A stretch of 64,000 nt of DNA, taken from Proteles cristata cristata. Taxonomy: Eukaryota > Chordata > Mammalia > Carnivora > Hyaenidae. The translations under genes were made by a program, and so were the position numbers. Below, piece after piece: positions 42,655-54,300 of the stretch. The stretch lies in assembly GCA_017311185.1 (NCBI GenBank), contig JAESUZ010001514.1:1612001-1676000 (forward strand), written 5' to 3'. Numbering within the stretch: the first letter of the stretch is position 1; each line of letters starts with the position of its first letter. The notes under the pieces were generated by a model. That model saw nothing but the letters and a program-made list of their open reading frames with translations, was not told the DNA's origin and ran no database searches.

Positions 42655-43200
42655 TTAAACAATGGCTACCCAGAAGAAAGACTACATTTCCCATCCTCCT
42701 TTGCCACCAGCCATGGCCATGTGGCTTAGTTCTGACCAATGAGATGCAAGCATAACCATCACCTAGGAGCTTCTGAGGATCTTTTGTCCTTTCCATCCTA
42801 GTCCCTTTATCTTTCTTTTCTTTTTTTCTCTTTTTCTTTTTTTTTTTTTAGTTTTTTTTTTTTTAAGTAATATGTACACCCAATGTGGGTCTTGAACTCA
42901 CAACCCCAAGGTCGTACACTTCACCAGTTGAGCCAGCCAGGCTCCCCTTCCTTTCATCTTTCTGATTCTGTCCTTTCTTCCATCTTCCTGGAATGTAGGT
43001 ATGATGGCCACCATTTTGTACCATGAAGAAGAGGCCCACACCGGAAGGATTTGGAGTCAGTCACTGCACCAGCCCTAGAGCCCCCATCTTTGTATTTCTT
43101 TTGGAGGAATAAATAAGCATCCATGTTGTGTATGCCATTATTATTTTTGCACTTATGTTTCCTGTAGTCAGATCTAACCCTAGTTGAAGACATTATCTCT
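42655..43200 (+). repeat. LTR-like ancient repeat, split by a short SINE
   Basis: Dispersed repeat with ctacatttcccatcctcctt-tgcc, catgtggcttagttctgacc-aatgagatg, atcttcctggaatgtaggta-tgatggccaccat, and gaataaataagcatccatg near its end. Family not assigned. Confidence 0.55.
42816..42946 (-). repeat. Short-body SINEC with long poly-T
   Basis: Reverse short-body copy. Target duplication TCCCTTTATCTTTC (42802-42815) and TTCCTTTCATCTTTC (42947-42961), imperfect. Confidence 0.88.
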
Positions 43201-43707
43201 TCCCACTTTCCCACATCCTTTACCAAATATATAGAACCCTCTCCCAAGCATTGCTTAAAGCATAATTGTACAACTCATGCAACACTACCTCTCAAGTTCA
43301 TTTCATCTTTGGAGTAGAATTGTTAGGGACGTGTTAGAAATTTCTTACTCATCTTCATTCATTCCATCCTCCTAAAACCAAGTTCTCTCTCTGAGAAGGG
43401 CCAACCAGAGTCCTACTGATGGAGCTCTGGGACTCCCTAGACTTCTCTTCCCTGGCTCCCTTCCTTCCTCACAGGGCCTACCTGCTTTCAGAGCATCCCT
43501 CATGCCATTTCCCAGAGCCCCATGGGAAAAGATGCTCATGTCCAGAGTTCCGTGGCACATGGGTGAGGTTTTGGGTTTGCAAAGAGCTTTTGATTCTGTG
43601 ATGCAATATATTCAAAGTCAGTACAGCTGGAGACACTTAGAATGTGTGATAAGAATTCCTCACCTTGGCATAGCAGCTAACACACATGAAAGCATTCTCC
43701 CACACTT
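43201..43707. other. Unique sequence, nothing identified
   Basis: No gene or repeat recognised. Confidence 0.35.
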
Positions 43708-43726
43708 TCATTTTAGTACTATTATT

Positions 43727-43950
43727 TTTTTTAATTTTTTAAAAAATTTTTTATTTATTTCTAGGAGAGAGAGTGACAGCATGAGCAGGGGAGGGTCAGA
43801 GAGAGAGGGAGACACAGACTCTGAAACAGGCTCCAGGCTCTGAGCTGGCAGTCAGCACAGAGCCCGACACGGGGCTTGAACCCATGAACCGCGAGATCAT
43901 AACCTAAGCGAAAGTCGGACGCTTAACCGACTACGCCACCCAGGTGCCCC
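43727..43950 (-). repeat. Felid SINEC, young subgroup
   Basis: Reverse copy with an exact 19-bp target duplication TCATTTTAGTACTATTATT at 43708-43726 and 43951-43969, the longest perfect one in the window. Confidence 0.98.
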
Positions 43951-43990
43951 TCATTTTAGTACTATTATTGTTAATAATGCTAATAGTATA

Positions 43991-44200
43991 GGATGCCTGG
44001 ATGGCTCAGTAGGTTAAGCATCCCACTGTTGATTTCAGCTCAGGTCATGATATCACGGTTCATGGGATCAAGCCCTACACCAGGCTCTGAACTGACAGTG
44101 CAGAGCCTGCTTGGGATTCTCTCTCTCCTTCCCTCTCTCTGCCCCTCCTCTGCTCACATACTCTCTCAAATAAATAAATAAATAAATAAATAAATACTTT
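43991..44200 (+). repeat. Felid SINEC with (AAAT)n tail
   Basis: Forward copy starting ggatgcctggatggctcag. Its tail is an (AAAT)7-type run at about 44167-44196. Confidence 0.92.
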
Positions 44201-44276
44201 CTTTAAATTGTAAAATAAATAGTAATAATAATAATAACATCTCCTTTACAGAAATTTAAAGGGATACATACAATGT

Positions 44277-44473
44277 GGGGGCACCTGGGGAGCTCAAATC
44301 AGGTAAGTGGCTGACTCTTGATTTCAGCTCGGGTCACAATCTCACTTTGTGAGATCGAGCTCTCAGTCGGGCTCTGTGCTGATGGTGTGGAGCCTGCCTG
44401 GGATTCTCCCTCTCTCTCCCTCTCTGCCCCTCTCCTGGTTGCACGCTCTCTCAAAATAAACAAACGTTTTTCA
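44277..44473 (+). repeat. Felid SINEC
   Basis: Forward, diverged copy. Target duplication AAAGGGATACATACAATGT (44258-44276) and AAAGGGAATACATGCAATGT (44474-44493). Confidence 0.94.
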
Positions 44474-44528
44474 AAAGGGAATACATGCAATGTAACATAA
44501 AAGTGCAAAGGAAAAATAGGAGTGGGAT

Positions 44529-44640
44529 GGGGGTGCCTGGCTGGCTCAGTCAGTGGAGCGTGTGACTCTCAGTCTCAGGGTTGTGAGTTCAAACCCACGC
44601 TGAGTGTAGAGATTACTTAAAAATAAAACCTTTAAAAAAA
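44529..44640 (+). repeat. Short-body SINEC
   Basis: Complete short form: gggggtgcctggctggctca to tgtagagattacttaaaaat-aaaacc. It lacks the CT-rich segment. Confidence 0.92.
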
Positions 44641-44714
44641 TTTGGAGCAGAAGAACAAAGAAAGGGGACTGGGTCATAAAATATAATCAGACCAATAGAT
44701 ATTAATTGCATAGG

Positions 44715-44900
44715 CACAGAGCAAAGATACTTTGCTGCCATTTATTGAGTGCTTTTGCTTCCCAAAGTCTTGAAATAAACAGGGGGCGCTATGAGATCAA
44801 ATTCTCACAAGTATCTTGCAAGTTAAATATTATTGCTAATCTGCAGGTGACAAGAAATCTCAGGGAGATTAAGGGCCCTTCCGTGGGGACCAATGGTGGA
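44715..44900 (-). repeat. MIR-like SINE fossil
   Basis: Antisense MIR-type order: gccatttattgagtgctttt, attctcacaagtatcttgca, atctgcaggtgacaagaaat. A CTCF-type core lies within it. Confidence 0.55.
44776..44790 (+). promoter_or_regulatory. CTCF-type core motif
   Basis: TAAACAGGGGGCGCT matches 12 of 15 positions of CCASYAGRKGGCRSY, including the entire AGGGGGCGCT core. It is weaker than the sites at 22356, 31670 and 38419. Confidence 0.35.
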
Positions 44901-44999
44901 GTCAGGTCCTTGATCCCTGTGCTCCCTACCCAGTCTTTCCTCATTTCTTCAGGCGGACTGGCGTCACAGCCTGGAACATTCCTCCCTGCCCCTTTCTGG

Positions 45000-45280
45000 C
45001 ACCTTCTCCTCCACATCTCAGCTTAAACATCACCTCCCGGGCGAGTCCTCCCCTGGCGCCCTATCTCTTCCTCTCGGATAGTTCCTTCATAGTAAGTCTC
45101 CTCAGCACACACCACAGTTTATAATTATGTGTTTGTTTGATGCCCATCTCTCCCCCGGGTCCCCCCCCCTCCCCCCCCCGTGAAGCCAGGGATCACATCT
45201 GCCTTGTTTGCTGCTGGGTCGGCAGCATCTAGAACAGAGCCTGGCACATTCCCGCTCTGAAACCTTGTTGAATGAACCAC
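45000..45280 (+). repeat. L2 LINE 3' end
   Basis: Sense L2: catctcagcttaaacatcac-ctcc, gccagggatcacatctgcct-tgtt, tctagaacagagcctggcac-att, then cttgttgaatgaacc. Confidence 0.85.
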
Positions 45281-45369
45281 AGCCTGTGCTTATGGCCATC
45301 ACCCTGCCTCCCCAGGGGGCCTCATGGAGGTTCTGACTCCAAGGGTCCCTCAGAGCTCCCTTCATCCCC

Positions 45370-45480
45370 TCCCTGCATCATAGAAAGAGGAAACTGAGGC
45401 TAGAGAAGACAAGGGACTTGTCAGGGCCCCTCAGTGACTAGACCCAGAGCTGAGGAAGAGCAGGGTCCTGGCTCCAAGCT
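45370..45480 (-). repeat. MIR-like SINE fossil
   Basis: agaaagaggaaactgaggct-agagaag, acttgtcagggcccctcagt. A similar weak block lies at 45780-45845. Confidence 0.55.
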
Positions 45481-46089
45481 GAAGGCCTGACACCAGTTTA
45501 TATCTGTGACTGGGTCAGGTTTATATCTGTGAAGGGATGAAGAAAGGCCGGACGCCCCCAAATGTGGCCGGTGGGAGGGGCTGCCGAAAACAATGAGGCC
45601 AGCCCAGGAAGGGGGTGGAGAGGCCTGCCGGCCTGGCTGGGAAGGATTCCAGCAGGGGCCTTGCTCCGTTTCCTCCCAGCACGGGGGGAAGTAAACACAT
45701 TCCGAGGCTGCGCAGGCATTCGCCGGCACCCACCGCCCCAGTAGCGGCCAGGACCTCAGGTCCCTGGCTTGTGACCTGCTGCCTTACAGAAGGGGAGGGC
45801 CCAGAGAGGGAACGTGACTCACCCAGGGTCAGAGTGGCTAATGTGCTTTGCTGGGCTGCCTCCTGCCCCAGAGCACAGAGGTGAGAAGCACATCATGTGT
45901 CTCTCCCCTCCCCAGTCCCGGACTGGGCTGCTCAAAGGCCCAGAGACAGCTGGGCCAGCTCCCAGCCAGCCTGGGTCTCTCTCAGGATCGGCATGTGGTC
46001 TCTTCCACTGACAGGGAGCGTCAGGAGGAGGGCGCTAGGGACCCCTCGACAAGGCAGGAGTGGCCTGTAGGGAGCCCCTGGCCGGTGCC

Positions 46090-46180
46090 TCCCTAGTGCA
46101 TAGATGAGGCCCCGAAGTGCAAGGACTTGCCCCAGCTGCACAGCAAGGTAGTGACGAAGCAAAGACCAGAACCGGACCTT
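46090..46180 (-). repeat. MIR-like SINE fossil
   Basis: gcatagatgaggccccgaag, ggacttgccccagctgcaca-gcaagg. Confidence 0.55.
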
Positions 46181-46184
46181 GTGG

Positions 46185-47454
46185 ACTATGGCGTTGTGTG
46201 TCCCTGCCACCCCACACCTCCTTCTGCTCTCACCGCACCCCCTTCTCCCTTCAGCCCTGTCTGGTCCTCCGCACATGCCAATTCTTCAGCCTGGAGTTCC
46301 CTCCTTGAACTTTCTTAACCAGGCCAATTCCTACCTGTACTTCAAAACCATTCTGAGCTTTGCGACTGAGCAGATGGGCCGGCCTGGGGTAGGGTGCGTC
46401 CCGCCAGCTCCGCTGCCACAGCTGGCCTGGGAGGCCAGGGCCAGCCCCTCATACAATCACAGCGGCTGCGTAACCTGGTTCTCGCAACAGGCGGGACTGA
46501 TTCACAGGGAGTGGGAAGGCCGGATGGCATGAGTGTCACCCCCCGAGGAAAAAGGCTGGGCATCTGGACTCGGAGAGCTGGTCCTGACCTGCCTCTCTCC
46601 AGGCTGTGGGACCTGGAGGGAGTTCTTCCGTCTCTCAGGGAGATACCATCAAGGCACAAAGGAAGCACAAAGCTGCTGTTAACTCCTGAGCCAGCTCCAG
46701 CTGATGAATATACCTGTGTGGGGCGCTGTGTTAAGCAGGATTCAGAGGGAGAGAGTCTGGTTGGTAGACCCACCACTTATTTGATAACCCTGGGCTGGCT
46801 GTGCCTGGGGGGCCCTCCTTGCCCTGATAAACATACCCCTGTGATCCGCATCAGCAGGGCCCCAGGATGGGCAACAGGGCTGGGTCCCCTGCCCCGCCCC
46901 CCCAGCACTGCAAGCCTCTGGTCACCACACACAGGAGAGAGCCCAGCATCTCAGGGGAGATAAGGGCCCTTCCCAGGCGAGCGGGCCTCTGGCTGTGGGC
47001 TCGAGTTCTTTCCCCCCTGGTGGCCCCAGATAAACGTTCTTTCCAGCTTGTTCCAGCCACTGCTTTTCTTCCTGAGCTGCCGCTGGCTTATTCTGGCCAG
47101 ATCAGCACAGAACAGGCCTTTGTCAACAGTCAGCTAAGCTGCTTCCTGCTCGCAGGGAGGGGCTGAGGGAGATCAGGCCCCAGGAAGAGGAGGAGGGCTG
47201 GGAGGCTGAAGTCTGGTCCCCGGGCTGGGCCGGGCCCATAAGCTGCCTTGGACATTGCTCCCCGAGAGGGAATTTCCTGTTCTCGCTCCCTTCTCTCTCA
47301 GGAGGGTGGGTCCCGGCGCTCCTCCTGGGCCATGGTGTCTGGGTGTGCTCAGGAACTCAGAGGCCCTCGGTGGGTCAGAGAGGCCCTTTGAAGTTTCCCA
47401 TCTGTCAAATGGGAAAAAGAGCACTGAATTCATTCTGACAGGTGATGGCTAAGA
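46185..47454. other. Unique sequence, nothing identified
   Basis: GC-rich, with overlapping open frames of up to 189 codons and no recognisable domain. No exon or repeat supported. Confidence 0.35.
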
Positions 47455-47769
47455 GTGTGCTGGGTTGAATAGTGTCCCCTTGCCCCAAATTCACACCTGG
47501 TATCCTATGGGAAATTTGGACACGGAGACATACCCGCAGAGAGAAGCCATGTGAAGAGAGAAGTGGAGATTGGAGTAATGCTGCAGAAGCCAGAGTATGC
47601 CGGAAGCCACCAGAAGCTAGAAGAAGCCAGGAATGATTCTCCTTCACTGGGTTTGGAAGCAGCCGTGCAGCTGACCTTGACTTTGGACTTGGGTCTCAGG
47701 AGTTGTGAGAGAATACATTTCTGTTGTTTTTTGCCACTCGGTTTGTGGAGCTTTGCCTCAGCAGACTAA
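47455..47769 (+). repeat. MLT1-type LTR fragment with internal deletion
   Basis: Sense copy: ctgggttgaatagtgtcccc, gaagccatgtgaagagagaa-gtggag, aagccaccagaagctagaag, gagagaatacatttctgttg. The middle (Pu/Py block with ggtgtcc) is missing. Confidence 0.75.
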
Positions 47770-47784
47770 GAAATGTCTTCCACA

Positions 47785-47997
47785 GGGGCGCCTGGGTGGC
47801 TCCATCGGTTAAACGTCGACTTAGTCTCAGGTCATGATCTCCCGCTCTGTGAGTTCAAGCCCCCATCGGGCTCTGTGCTAACAGCTCAGAGCCTGGAGCC
47901 TGCTTCAGATTCAGTGTCTCTTTCTCTCTGCCCCACTGCCACGTGTGCTCTGTCTCTAGCTCTCTCTCAAAAATAAATCAATGTTAAAATTTAAAAA
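47785..47997 (+). repeat. Felid SINEC
   Basis: Forward copy at the end of the MLT1 fragment. Target duplication AAATGTCTTCCACA (47771-47784) and AAAGTCTTCCACA (47999-48011). Confidence 0.95.
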
Positions 47998-48324
47998 AAA
48001 AGTCTTCCACAAGGCAGCCACTCGGCTGAGGCCCCTGCTTCCATCCCTGTTTGTCTCTCCTCCCCACACCCCACTCCCGCCCCAAGCACAGCTGTCTTCC
48101 TGACCCCCAGCCCTGACTGTCTCCCTCACCTTGGGCACGGCTCTGTCCCTGCCACACCCAGCCGGCCCCTGTCAACCCAAGCTGGGCAGAGGGGTTGAGG
48201 CAGGTCTAGACGTGAGGCGGAGGATGTTGGTCTGACCAAGACTGGGTGAGATCAGGCCCAGAAAAGACCAGTCTTCCCACAGCGTGGAAGCCAAAGGTGG
48301 GCAGTGGCCCTCAGTAGTCTCTGA

Positions 48325-48412
48325 ATTCTAGACTCTGCAAGGGCAGGGGCCAGATCCTTTGTCCCTTCAGAGCCTGGCAGGAGGCCCGACAGTGAGTAGC
48401 ACTCACTAGATG
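48325..48412 (+). repeat. L2 LINE 3' end fragment
   Basis: aagggcaggggccagatcct, cagagcctggcaggaggccc. Confidence 0.55.
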
Positions 48413-48600
48413 ACAGGCTTATATTTATCCCTCACAACAACCCTCTGAGGTGCCAGTGTTGCCTCCATTTTAAAGCTGGGGAAACTGAGGCACACTGAAC
48501 TTACACGATTTGCCCAAAGTTACCCAACTGGTAAATGGCAGAGCCAGGCCTCAAACCTGGGGGTGTGGCCTGCAAGCCCAGGCTTTTGTCCCCTCACCAC
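48413..48600 (-). repeat. MIR SINE fossil
   Basis: Antisense MIR, well preserved: cctcacaacaaccctctgag-gtg, aaactgaggcacactgaact, ttgcccaaagttacccaact, gccaggcctcaaacctggg. Confidence 0.88.
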
Positions 48601-49051
48601 CGATGTCTATTGAAGGAACAAAAAGCTAAAGCCGGCTGCAACCCGTGATGGATTCACACTCATTCTCTGAAGGCCCAGTCCCCTGGGAGGACACGGTGCT
48701 CCACCCAAAGTGGCCCAGGACTGGGCACAGCACGAGTTCTAGTTGAAGATGGCTATCATTTTAATCAAGCCCAGGCCACCATCTGCCCAGTGTGCTCCCA
48801 AGAGCCCACGCTGACATTCTCAGCAGGTGCCTGAGACCCCCGCAGGCCTAGAGGGGCCAGGCCCTCAGCGCAGGAGAAATCCCTTTGACCAGAAGCTGAT
48901 TCAGAGGGTTATGGGCACTGATTGCTGATAAATCCGCATGCAGGCTTTTGCCCTCCCACACCCTTGGCCAAGCCGACTCTTGGGAGGTGCTACACTGGAT
49001 GCAGGAATGGGCCTTTGTCGCATCATTAACCCCACTCAGCCCTGTCCCCAA

Positions 49052-49084
<33 letters not shown>

Positions 49085-50153
49085 ACTTGTGTATTGATCT
49101 TACAGCCTCTGTTTTAATGAACAACTATTCTACTCTTTGCCTTTCGTTCACCTTCCCCAAGAGGATCTGCTTGGCTCAGTTAATATTCCCACCAGGCCAC
49201 CTCAAAGGCTGGTAGTCAGCCTCCAGATTGGGTCCCCATCTACGGTCCAGGCAACCAGGAAGGCGGGGCTCACAGGGTACCAACATGGCTGCCTCTGAGA
49301 AGGGTAGGCATGCTGAGGCGGGCTCTGATGGAAGCCAACCAAGGTGTCCTGCTGTCTCCTTTTACCTTCGTGCCTCAGCCCCCTCTACAAACTGCTCCTT
49401 CTCACGGGCTCTCCTCATCCCCAGGAGGGGCCTCTGAACTGACCCACTGACCAAAGCCAAGATGTCACTTGGGGGGCAAACCCACCATTCCTTCCTTTCC
49501 AACCATGGCGGCCATTACCTACTGAATGTAGCACCCCACCCTTTCGCTGGCTGAGCACGAATCAAACAGACTCAGAATCAGCTGTGTGCTCCAGTGAGCC
49601 ACCGCCAAGCAATTCCAGCTGACGCGAACGAACTCAACAGGCCGAGTTGATCTCCGGAGCTGCTCTGGGCGCTGGCGTGGCCATCTGAGTCAGCACTCAC
49701 GCCTCAGCAGGACAGGCCCCCTGGGAGGGCCGGGGAACTGTGGTCAGTGGTTCCCCCCCACCCCCCACTGGGCAGAGGTTCTAATTACTTAAACCTTAGG
49801 ATAGGGGCATCAGGCAGGCTTGTGAGGGGACACCCAGGCCGAGGGCAAGGCTGGGGGCTGGTCACTGACTCATGGGCCTTGGTTTGAAGTTCGTCACCTG
49901 ATCTTCTTCCCTTCTGTGAGTCAAACAGACAGCTTCCCCAACATCACAGAGGTGCTTCTCAGCCAGTTCCCTGAGACCTGCCCAGGGTTTTGAGATGATC
50001 CCAAAGCATCAGCCTGGGAACCACACCAAAGGCACAGAGACTGCCTTGGGGGGGCACCCCGTGGATCACATGGGGACCATTATGCTCCGGGAAATCACAG
50101 GACTTCTCAGAGCCTTCATATGGTCTTCATGTGGTTCATGTGGTCTGTGAATC
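48601..50153. other. Unique sequence with a (CT)n run
   Basis: A CT-rich microsatellite lies at 49052-49083. The remainder shows no gene, RNA or repeat that I recognise. Confidence 0.35.
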
Positions 50154-50170
50154 AATAAGAGCAGAACAGG

Positions 50171-50301
50171 GACGCCTGCGTGGCTCAGTCATTTGAACAT
50201 CTGACTCTCGAATTTGGCTCAGGTCATGATTTCACGGTTCATGAGTCATGAGTTTGGGGCCGATGACGGGCTCTGTGCTGATAGCACTGAGCCTGCTTGG
50301 G

Positions 50302-50341
<40 letters not shown>

Positions 50342-50645
50342 CCACCCCTGCTCATGCTCTTTTTCAAAATAAATAAATGTAAAAAACTACTTTATTTTAT
50401 TTTTTTTAATTTTTTTTTTTTTAATTTATTTCTAGGAGAGAGAGGAGAGACAGCGTGAGCAGGGCAGGGTCAGAGAGAGAGGGAGTCACAGACTGAAACA
50501 GGCTCCAGGCTCTGAGCTGGCAGTCAGCACAGAGCCCGACGCAGGGCCCGAACCCACGAGCCGCGAGATCATGACCTAAGCGAAAGTCAGACGCTTAACC
50601 GACTAAGCCACCCAGGCGCCCCAAAAAACTACTTTATTTTAAAAA
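50171..50645 (+). repeat. Felid SINEC carrying a nested SINEC
   Basis: The older forward copy occupies 50171-50398 and 50641-50645. Its own target duplication AATAAGAGCAGAACAGG (50154-50170) and AATAAGAGCAGGACAAGG (50646-50663) encloses a younger reverse copy. It contains a (TC)n run at 50304-50337. Confidence 0.93.
50399..50622 (-). repeat. Felid SINEC, young subgroup, nested
   Basis: Reverse copy in the tail of the older SINE, with an exact 18-bp duplication AAAAAACTACTTTATTTT at 50381-50398 and 50623-50640. Confidence 0.97.
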
Positions 50646-50751
50646 ATAAGAGCAGGACAAGGGTGCAGACCTTCTCAAATCATGGGACTTATTTTGACAG
50701 ATGGACTATACAGGAGTAAAAACTCTTTATCCCATAGAATCAATTATTGTA

Positions 50752-50993
50752 GGGGCACCTGGGTGGCTTAGTCGGTTAAGCGTCCGACTTTCGCTTAGGT
50801 CATGATCTCGCGGTTCGTGGGTTCGAGCCCCGCGTCGGGCTCTGTGCTGACTGCCAGCTCAGAGCCTGGAGCCTATTTCAGAGTTTGTATCTCCCTCTCT
50901 CTCTGACCCTCCCCTGCTCAGGCTGTCTCTCTCTCTCTCTCCTAGAAATAAAAAATAAAAAAATATATTAAAAAAAGAACAGTTAAAAAAAAA
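50752..50993 (+). repeat. Felid SINEC, young subgroup
   Basis: Forward copy, 'tttcgcttaggtcatgatct' subgroup. Target duplication AGAATCAATTATTGTA (50736-50751) and AGAATCGATTATTGTA (50994-51009), one mismatch. Confidence 0.97.
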
Positions 50994-51019
50994 AGAATCG
51001 ATTATTGTACATGAAACAG

Positions 51020-51172
51020 ATCTGCATATATATATGTGTGTATACATATATGTATACATGTATACAGATCTGCATATATATGTATACTCACAAACATAGA
51101 TATAATACAATATGTATATATATGTAATAAAAGATTGTAAGACCAAAAAAAAAAAAAAAAGCCAAAAACCAA
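51020..51172. repeat. AT-rich TA/TATG low-complexity tract
   Basis: Alternating tatatatgtgtg and atacatatatg motifs, including two copies of cagatctgcatatatat (51018 and 51065), ending in a poly-A run at 51146-51161. Confidence 0.9.
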
Positions 51173-51216
51173 AAAACTATCCACTCACGGAAGGAGACAG
51201 AAATGAGGGAAGGAAT

Positions 51217-51433
51217 GGGGCACCTGGGTGGCTCCGTAGGTTGAGCGTCCAACTTCAGCTCGGATCAGGATCTCACAGTTTGTGAGTTCGAGCCCACATC
51301 AGGCCCTGTGCTGACAGCTCAGACCCTGGATCCTGCTTCGGATTCTGTGTCTCCCTCTCTCTCTGCACCTACCCCACTCTCTCTCTTTCTCTCTCTCTCT
51401 CAAAAATAAAGAAGCATTTAAAAATTTTAAAAA
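51217..51433 (+). repeat. Felid SINEC
   Basis: Forward copy. Target duplication AGAAATGAGGGAAGGA (51199-51214) and AGAAACGAGGGAAGGG (51434-51449). Confidence 0.95.
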
Positions 51434-51449
51434 AGAAACGAGGGAAGGG

Positions 51450-52174
51450 GGTCAGGCATGCAGAACATGGGCCACGGTGGAAAGGATCCTGGATGAGGAG
51501 CTCAGAGCTAAGTCAGAACTAGGATCCTCGGCTCCTGCCAAAGTTTTCCACACAAGAACACAGGCCCTGGGCCTGCCAGGCTTTCCAGGTTTTTTTCAAC
51601 AGAAAAATCCAGATTTTTATGTGAAATCCTGTTAAATTGTGGCAACTAATTCAGAGCACTCATTTTTGCTTGAGGTATATGATTTGCACACATGCTTCAT
51701 ATATTCAAAGGAAGAATCCCGGGCTTTCCTTCCAGCGATTTCCGCGAGCTTCCCTCAGGATGAGGGCTCAAGATGTCAGCTCCGTGAAGCCAAACTGCCA
51801 GATGGTGGCCGATGCTCACGCCCTTCGCGCTGACCTCCAGGCTGTGCGGCCCCCTGGGCTGCTTTGTGATTCTGTTTCCATATGAGGACCACAGAGGTCT
51901 CCCCGGAGCCGTGCTCTGCCGTGTGCACGCTGTCACCAATACCCCAGCTTTGTCACCGGCCAGCCCGAGGTGCCTCTTCTCTCCTCAGCATTTTCAGAAT
52001 CCTGAGTGACTGGCCAGGACGCCCACGTATCCCCCATGTGTCAGCGGCTCCAAGAAGTGGCATGGGAAGAAGGTGACACGGGGCCAGTACAGACAGTCCT
52101 GGTCAGTTAAAATATATCATAGAGTTTTTGGTAAGTCACGATGTGAGCCGAGCACACAGGAGCAGGCTGCAAAG
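51450..52174. other. Unique sequence, nothing identified
   Basis: Short overlapping open frames only. No exon or repeat recognised. Confidence 0.35.
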
Positions 52175-52368
52175 GGGCGCCCGGGTGGCTCAGTCGGTTA
52201 AGCATCCAGCTCCTGATTTCAGCTCAGCTCATCATCTCACGGTTCCAGCCCTGCATCGGGCTCCATGCTGACCGTGCAGAGCCCGCTTGGGATTCTCTCC
52301 CTCTCTCTCTCTGCCCCTCCCCTGTTCATGCTCTCTCTCTCTCTCTCTCAAAATAATTAAACTTTTAA
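52175..52368 (+). repeat. Felid SINEC
   Basis: Forward, somewhat diverged copy (gggcgcccgggtggctcag) with a (CT)n run before the tail. Confidence 0.93.
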
Positions 52369-53029
52369 TAGATGTGGACTGTGGAACTCACTCTGGACCA
52401 ACTATGGAGCCCACAGCAGGAAAGCTGCTTCAGACAGACTGACCAGCGCCCGGCCACACGCCACCCACACCGCTGAGCAGGCAGGCCCTTCCAGAAAGCC
52501 CACACCTGATGGCATCAGAGGATATCGGGAGAGCCTGGTGGGTGAACATGGCATCCGGCAGCGAAGGAGGCAAACAGGGACTTGGGACCCTCCTTCCTTG
52601 GGCAGCCTGGTCCTGGGAAAGTGGGGCATTGAAATGACCACGGTCGGGGAGGGCCCCAGGTTACAGCCAGAGATGCGTCCCTTCCCACTGGCGGGAGCTG
52701 CGGCCAGGTCCTCACAGCAGGCGAGGCTGGGGAAGGGAAGGAGGGGGATGGCTCTGTACCTCTGGCGAGGCAGCTCACATGTTACAGGTAGCGCTCCTTG
52801 ACCACCTTCCTCCGTGACTCAGTCTGGCTCTGGCACAACTTCACTCTGTTCTCACCGCCATGTTCAGAAATCACTTAAACAGGAAGCACTTGTGGAGAAC
52901 GCGCTCAGGGGAGTGACATCCCACAGCCCCACCCAGTTACAGTGGCGTGTGGGCATGGGGCGCGCGCTGAAGGCTGGGGCAGGGTCACGTTCTCAAAAAA
53001 ACTACAGAAGCGTGAATTCCATACCAGCC
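52369..53029. other. Unique sequence, nothing identified
   Basis: No gene or repeat recognised. Confidence 0.35.
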
Positions 53030-53160
53030 GGGTACCAGCTCCAAGACCTCAGGGAAGCCACTTGCCTCTCAGAGCCTCCAAATCCCTCGTCTGTAGAGCG
53101 GGGAGGATGACGGCGGCTACATCCTGGAGCTGTATAGTGCGTGCGGGCTTTGCCTCCTGA
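53030..53160 (+). repeat. MIR SINE fossil
   Basis: Sense MIR: gggtaccagctccaagacct, cttgcctctcagagcctcca, tcgtctgtagagcgggga-ggatga. A weak antisense MIR block follows at 53245-53345. Confidence 0.6.
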
Positions 53161-53349
53161 CACCCTGTAGTCACTCATTCAGTACCTCTTATTGTTTGAG
53201 GTAGCAAAGAGAATCCAGAATTTTATCACTGGATGGCAAGGATGGTCTGTTAGCTTGCATGTGAGGAGATGGAGGCCCAGAGAGGCAAAGGGTCCCCAAG
53301 CAAGTCAAAGGTGACCTAGACCAGGGCCCTTGTCACCTGCCAAAGCCAG

Positions 53350-54064
53350 CCCCTCCCTCCACACCTCATCTGGAGAACAAGCCAAGAGGCCAAACCTTCT
53401 GGCACCCAAAGGAAAGCCTCTGCATCACACGCAGCTAGTGGCCAGGTGGCTAGTCAGAGCCCTGGGTGCCCACAGAGCCCGGGCACTGGGGTTGCACATT
53501 CAAGGAGCAGCCGGGGCTCTGTGCTTGCACAGATGGGGTGTGTATGGCCTCCCGAGGGGGTCGTTAGGCACGGGGCTGGAGCCCCGGTAGGGTTCCCCCG
53601 ATGCCACTGTCCTCTGGGCTCTGCTCAACCCGTAGCCCTTGCACTTTACGGAGCCGTCTCGCTCACATCCACGGCCTCACTGCTCATGGCGCTGGTTTCG
53701 CAGAGCTGTAGATCAAGGCTGGGTCTGAATGGGCCAGCAGGCATGGCATCCAGACCCGAACCGCCAGGCCAGACGGGGACAGCCCTGCCTGTGAGCAAGC
53801 TGAGTGTTTAGCAGCCTCTCCCGGGGAGCCTCACTCTCCACCTGAGGGCCCAACCCACCCCCACATGAAGGTGGACCCCAGAAGGGTTAGATTCCCCGGG
53901 CCAGGCAGAGCTACATGGAAGAGTAAAGCAGAAGAGAACATCTTGTGACTCAGAGGTGGGAAATGACTCCTTAAACAAAACTGAACAAGATCCATAAGGA
54001 AAAATATTTTGTTGTGTTTGATTATCTACAAATTAAGGATGTGAGTTCACTGAGGAATGCCTTG
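53350..54064. other. Unique sequence, nothing identified
   Basis: No gene or repeat recognised. Confidence 0.35.
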
Positions 54065-54080
54065 AAGGAAGTTAACAGAC

Positions 54081-54284
54081 TGGGGAGCCTCGGTGGCTCA
54101 GCCAATTGAGCATCTGACTTCAGGTCATGATCTCATGGTTCTCGAGTTCAAGCCCCATGTTGGGCTCTGTGCTGGCAGTGCAGAGCCTGGAGCCTGCTTC
54201 AGGTTCTATGTGTGTGTCTCTTTGCCCCATGCATGTGCTTTCTCTCTCTCTCAAAAATAAACATTTTTTAAAAATTAAAAAAAA
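54081..54284 (+). repeat. Felid SINEC
   Basis: Forward copy. Target duplication AAGGAAGTTAACAGAC (54065-54080) and AAGAAAGTTAATAGAC (54285-54300). Confidence 0.95.
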
Positions 54285-54300
54285 AAGAAAGTTAATAGAC

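Noticed and set aside
47010..47030. Further CTCF-like site (reverse, CCACCAGGGGG core)
   Set aside because: It matches only 12 of 15 positions and breaks in the core G-C step, so I did not list it as a feature.
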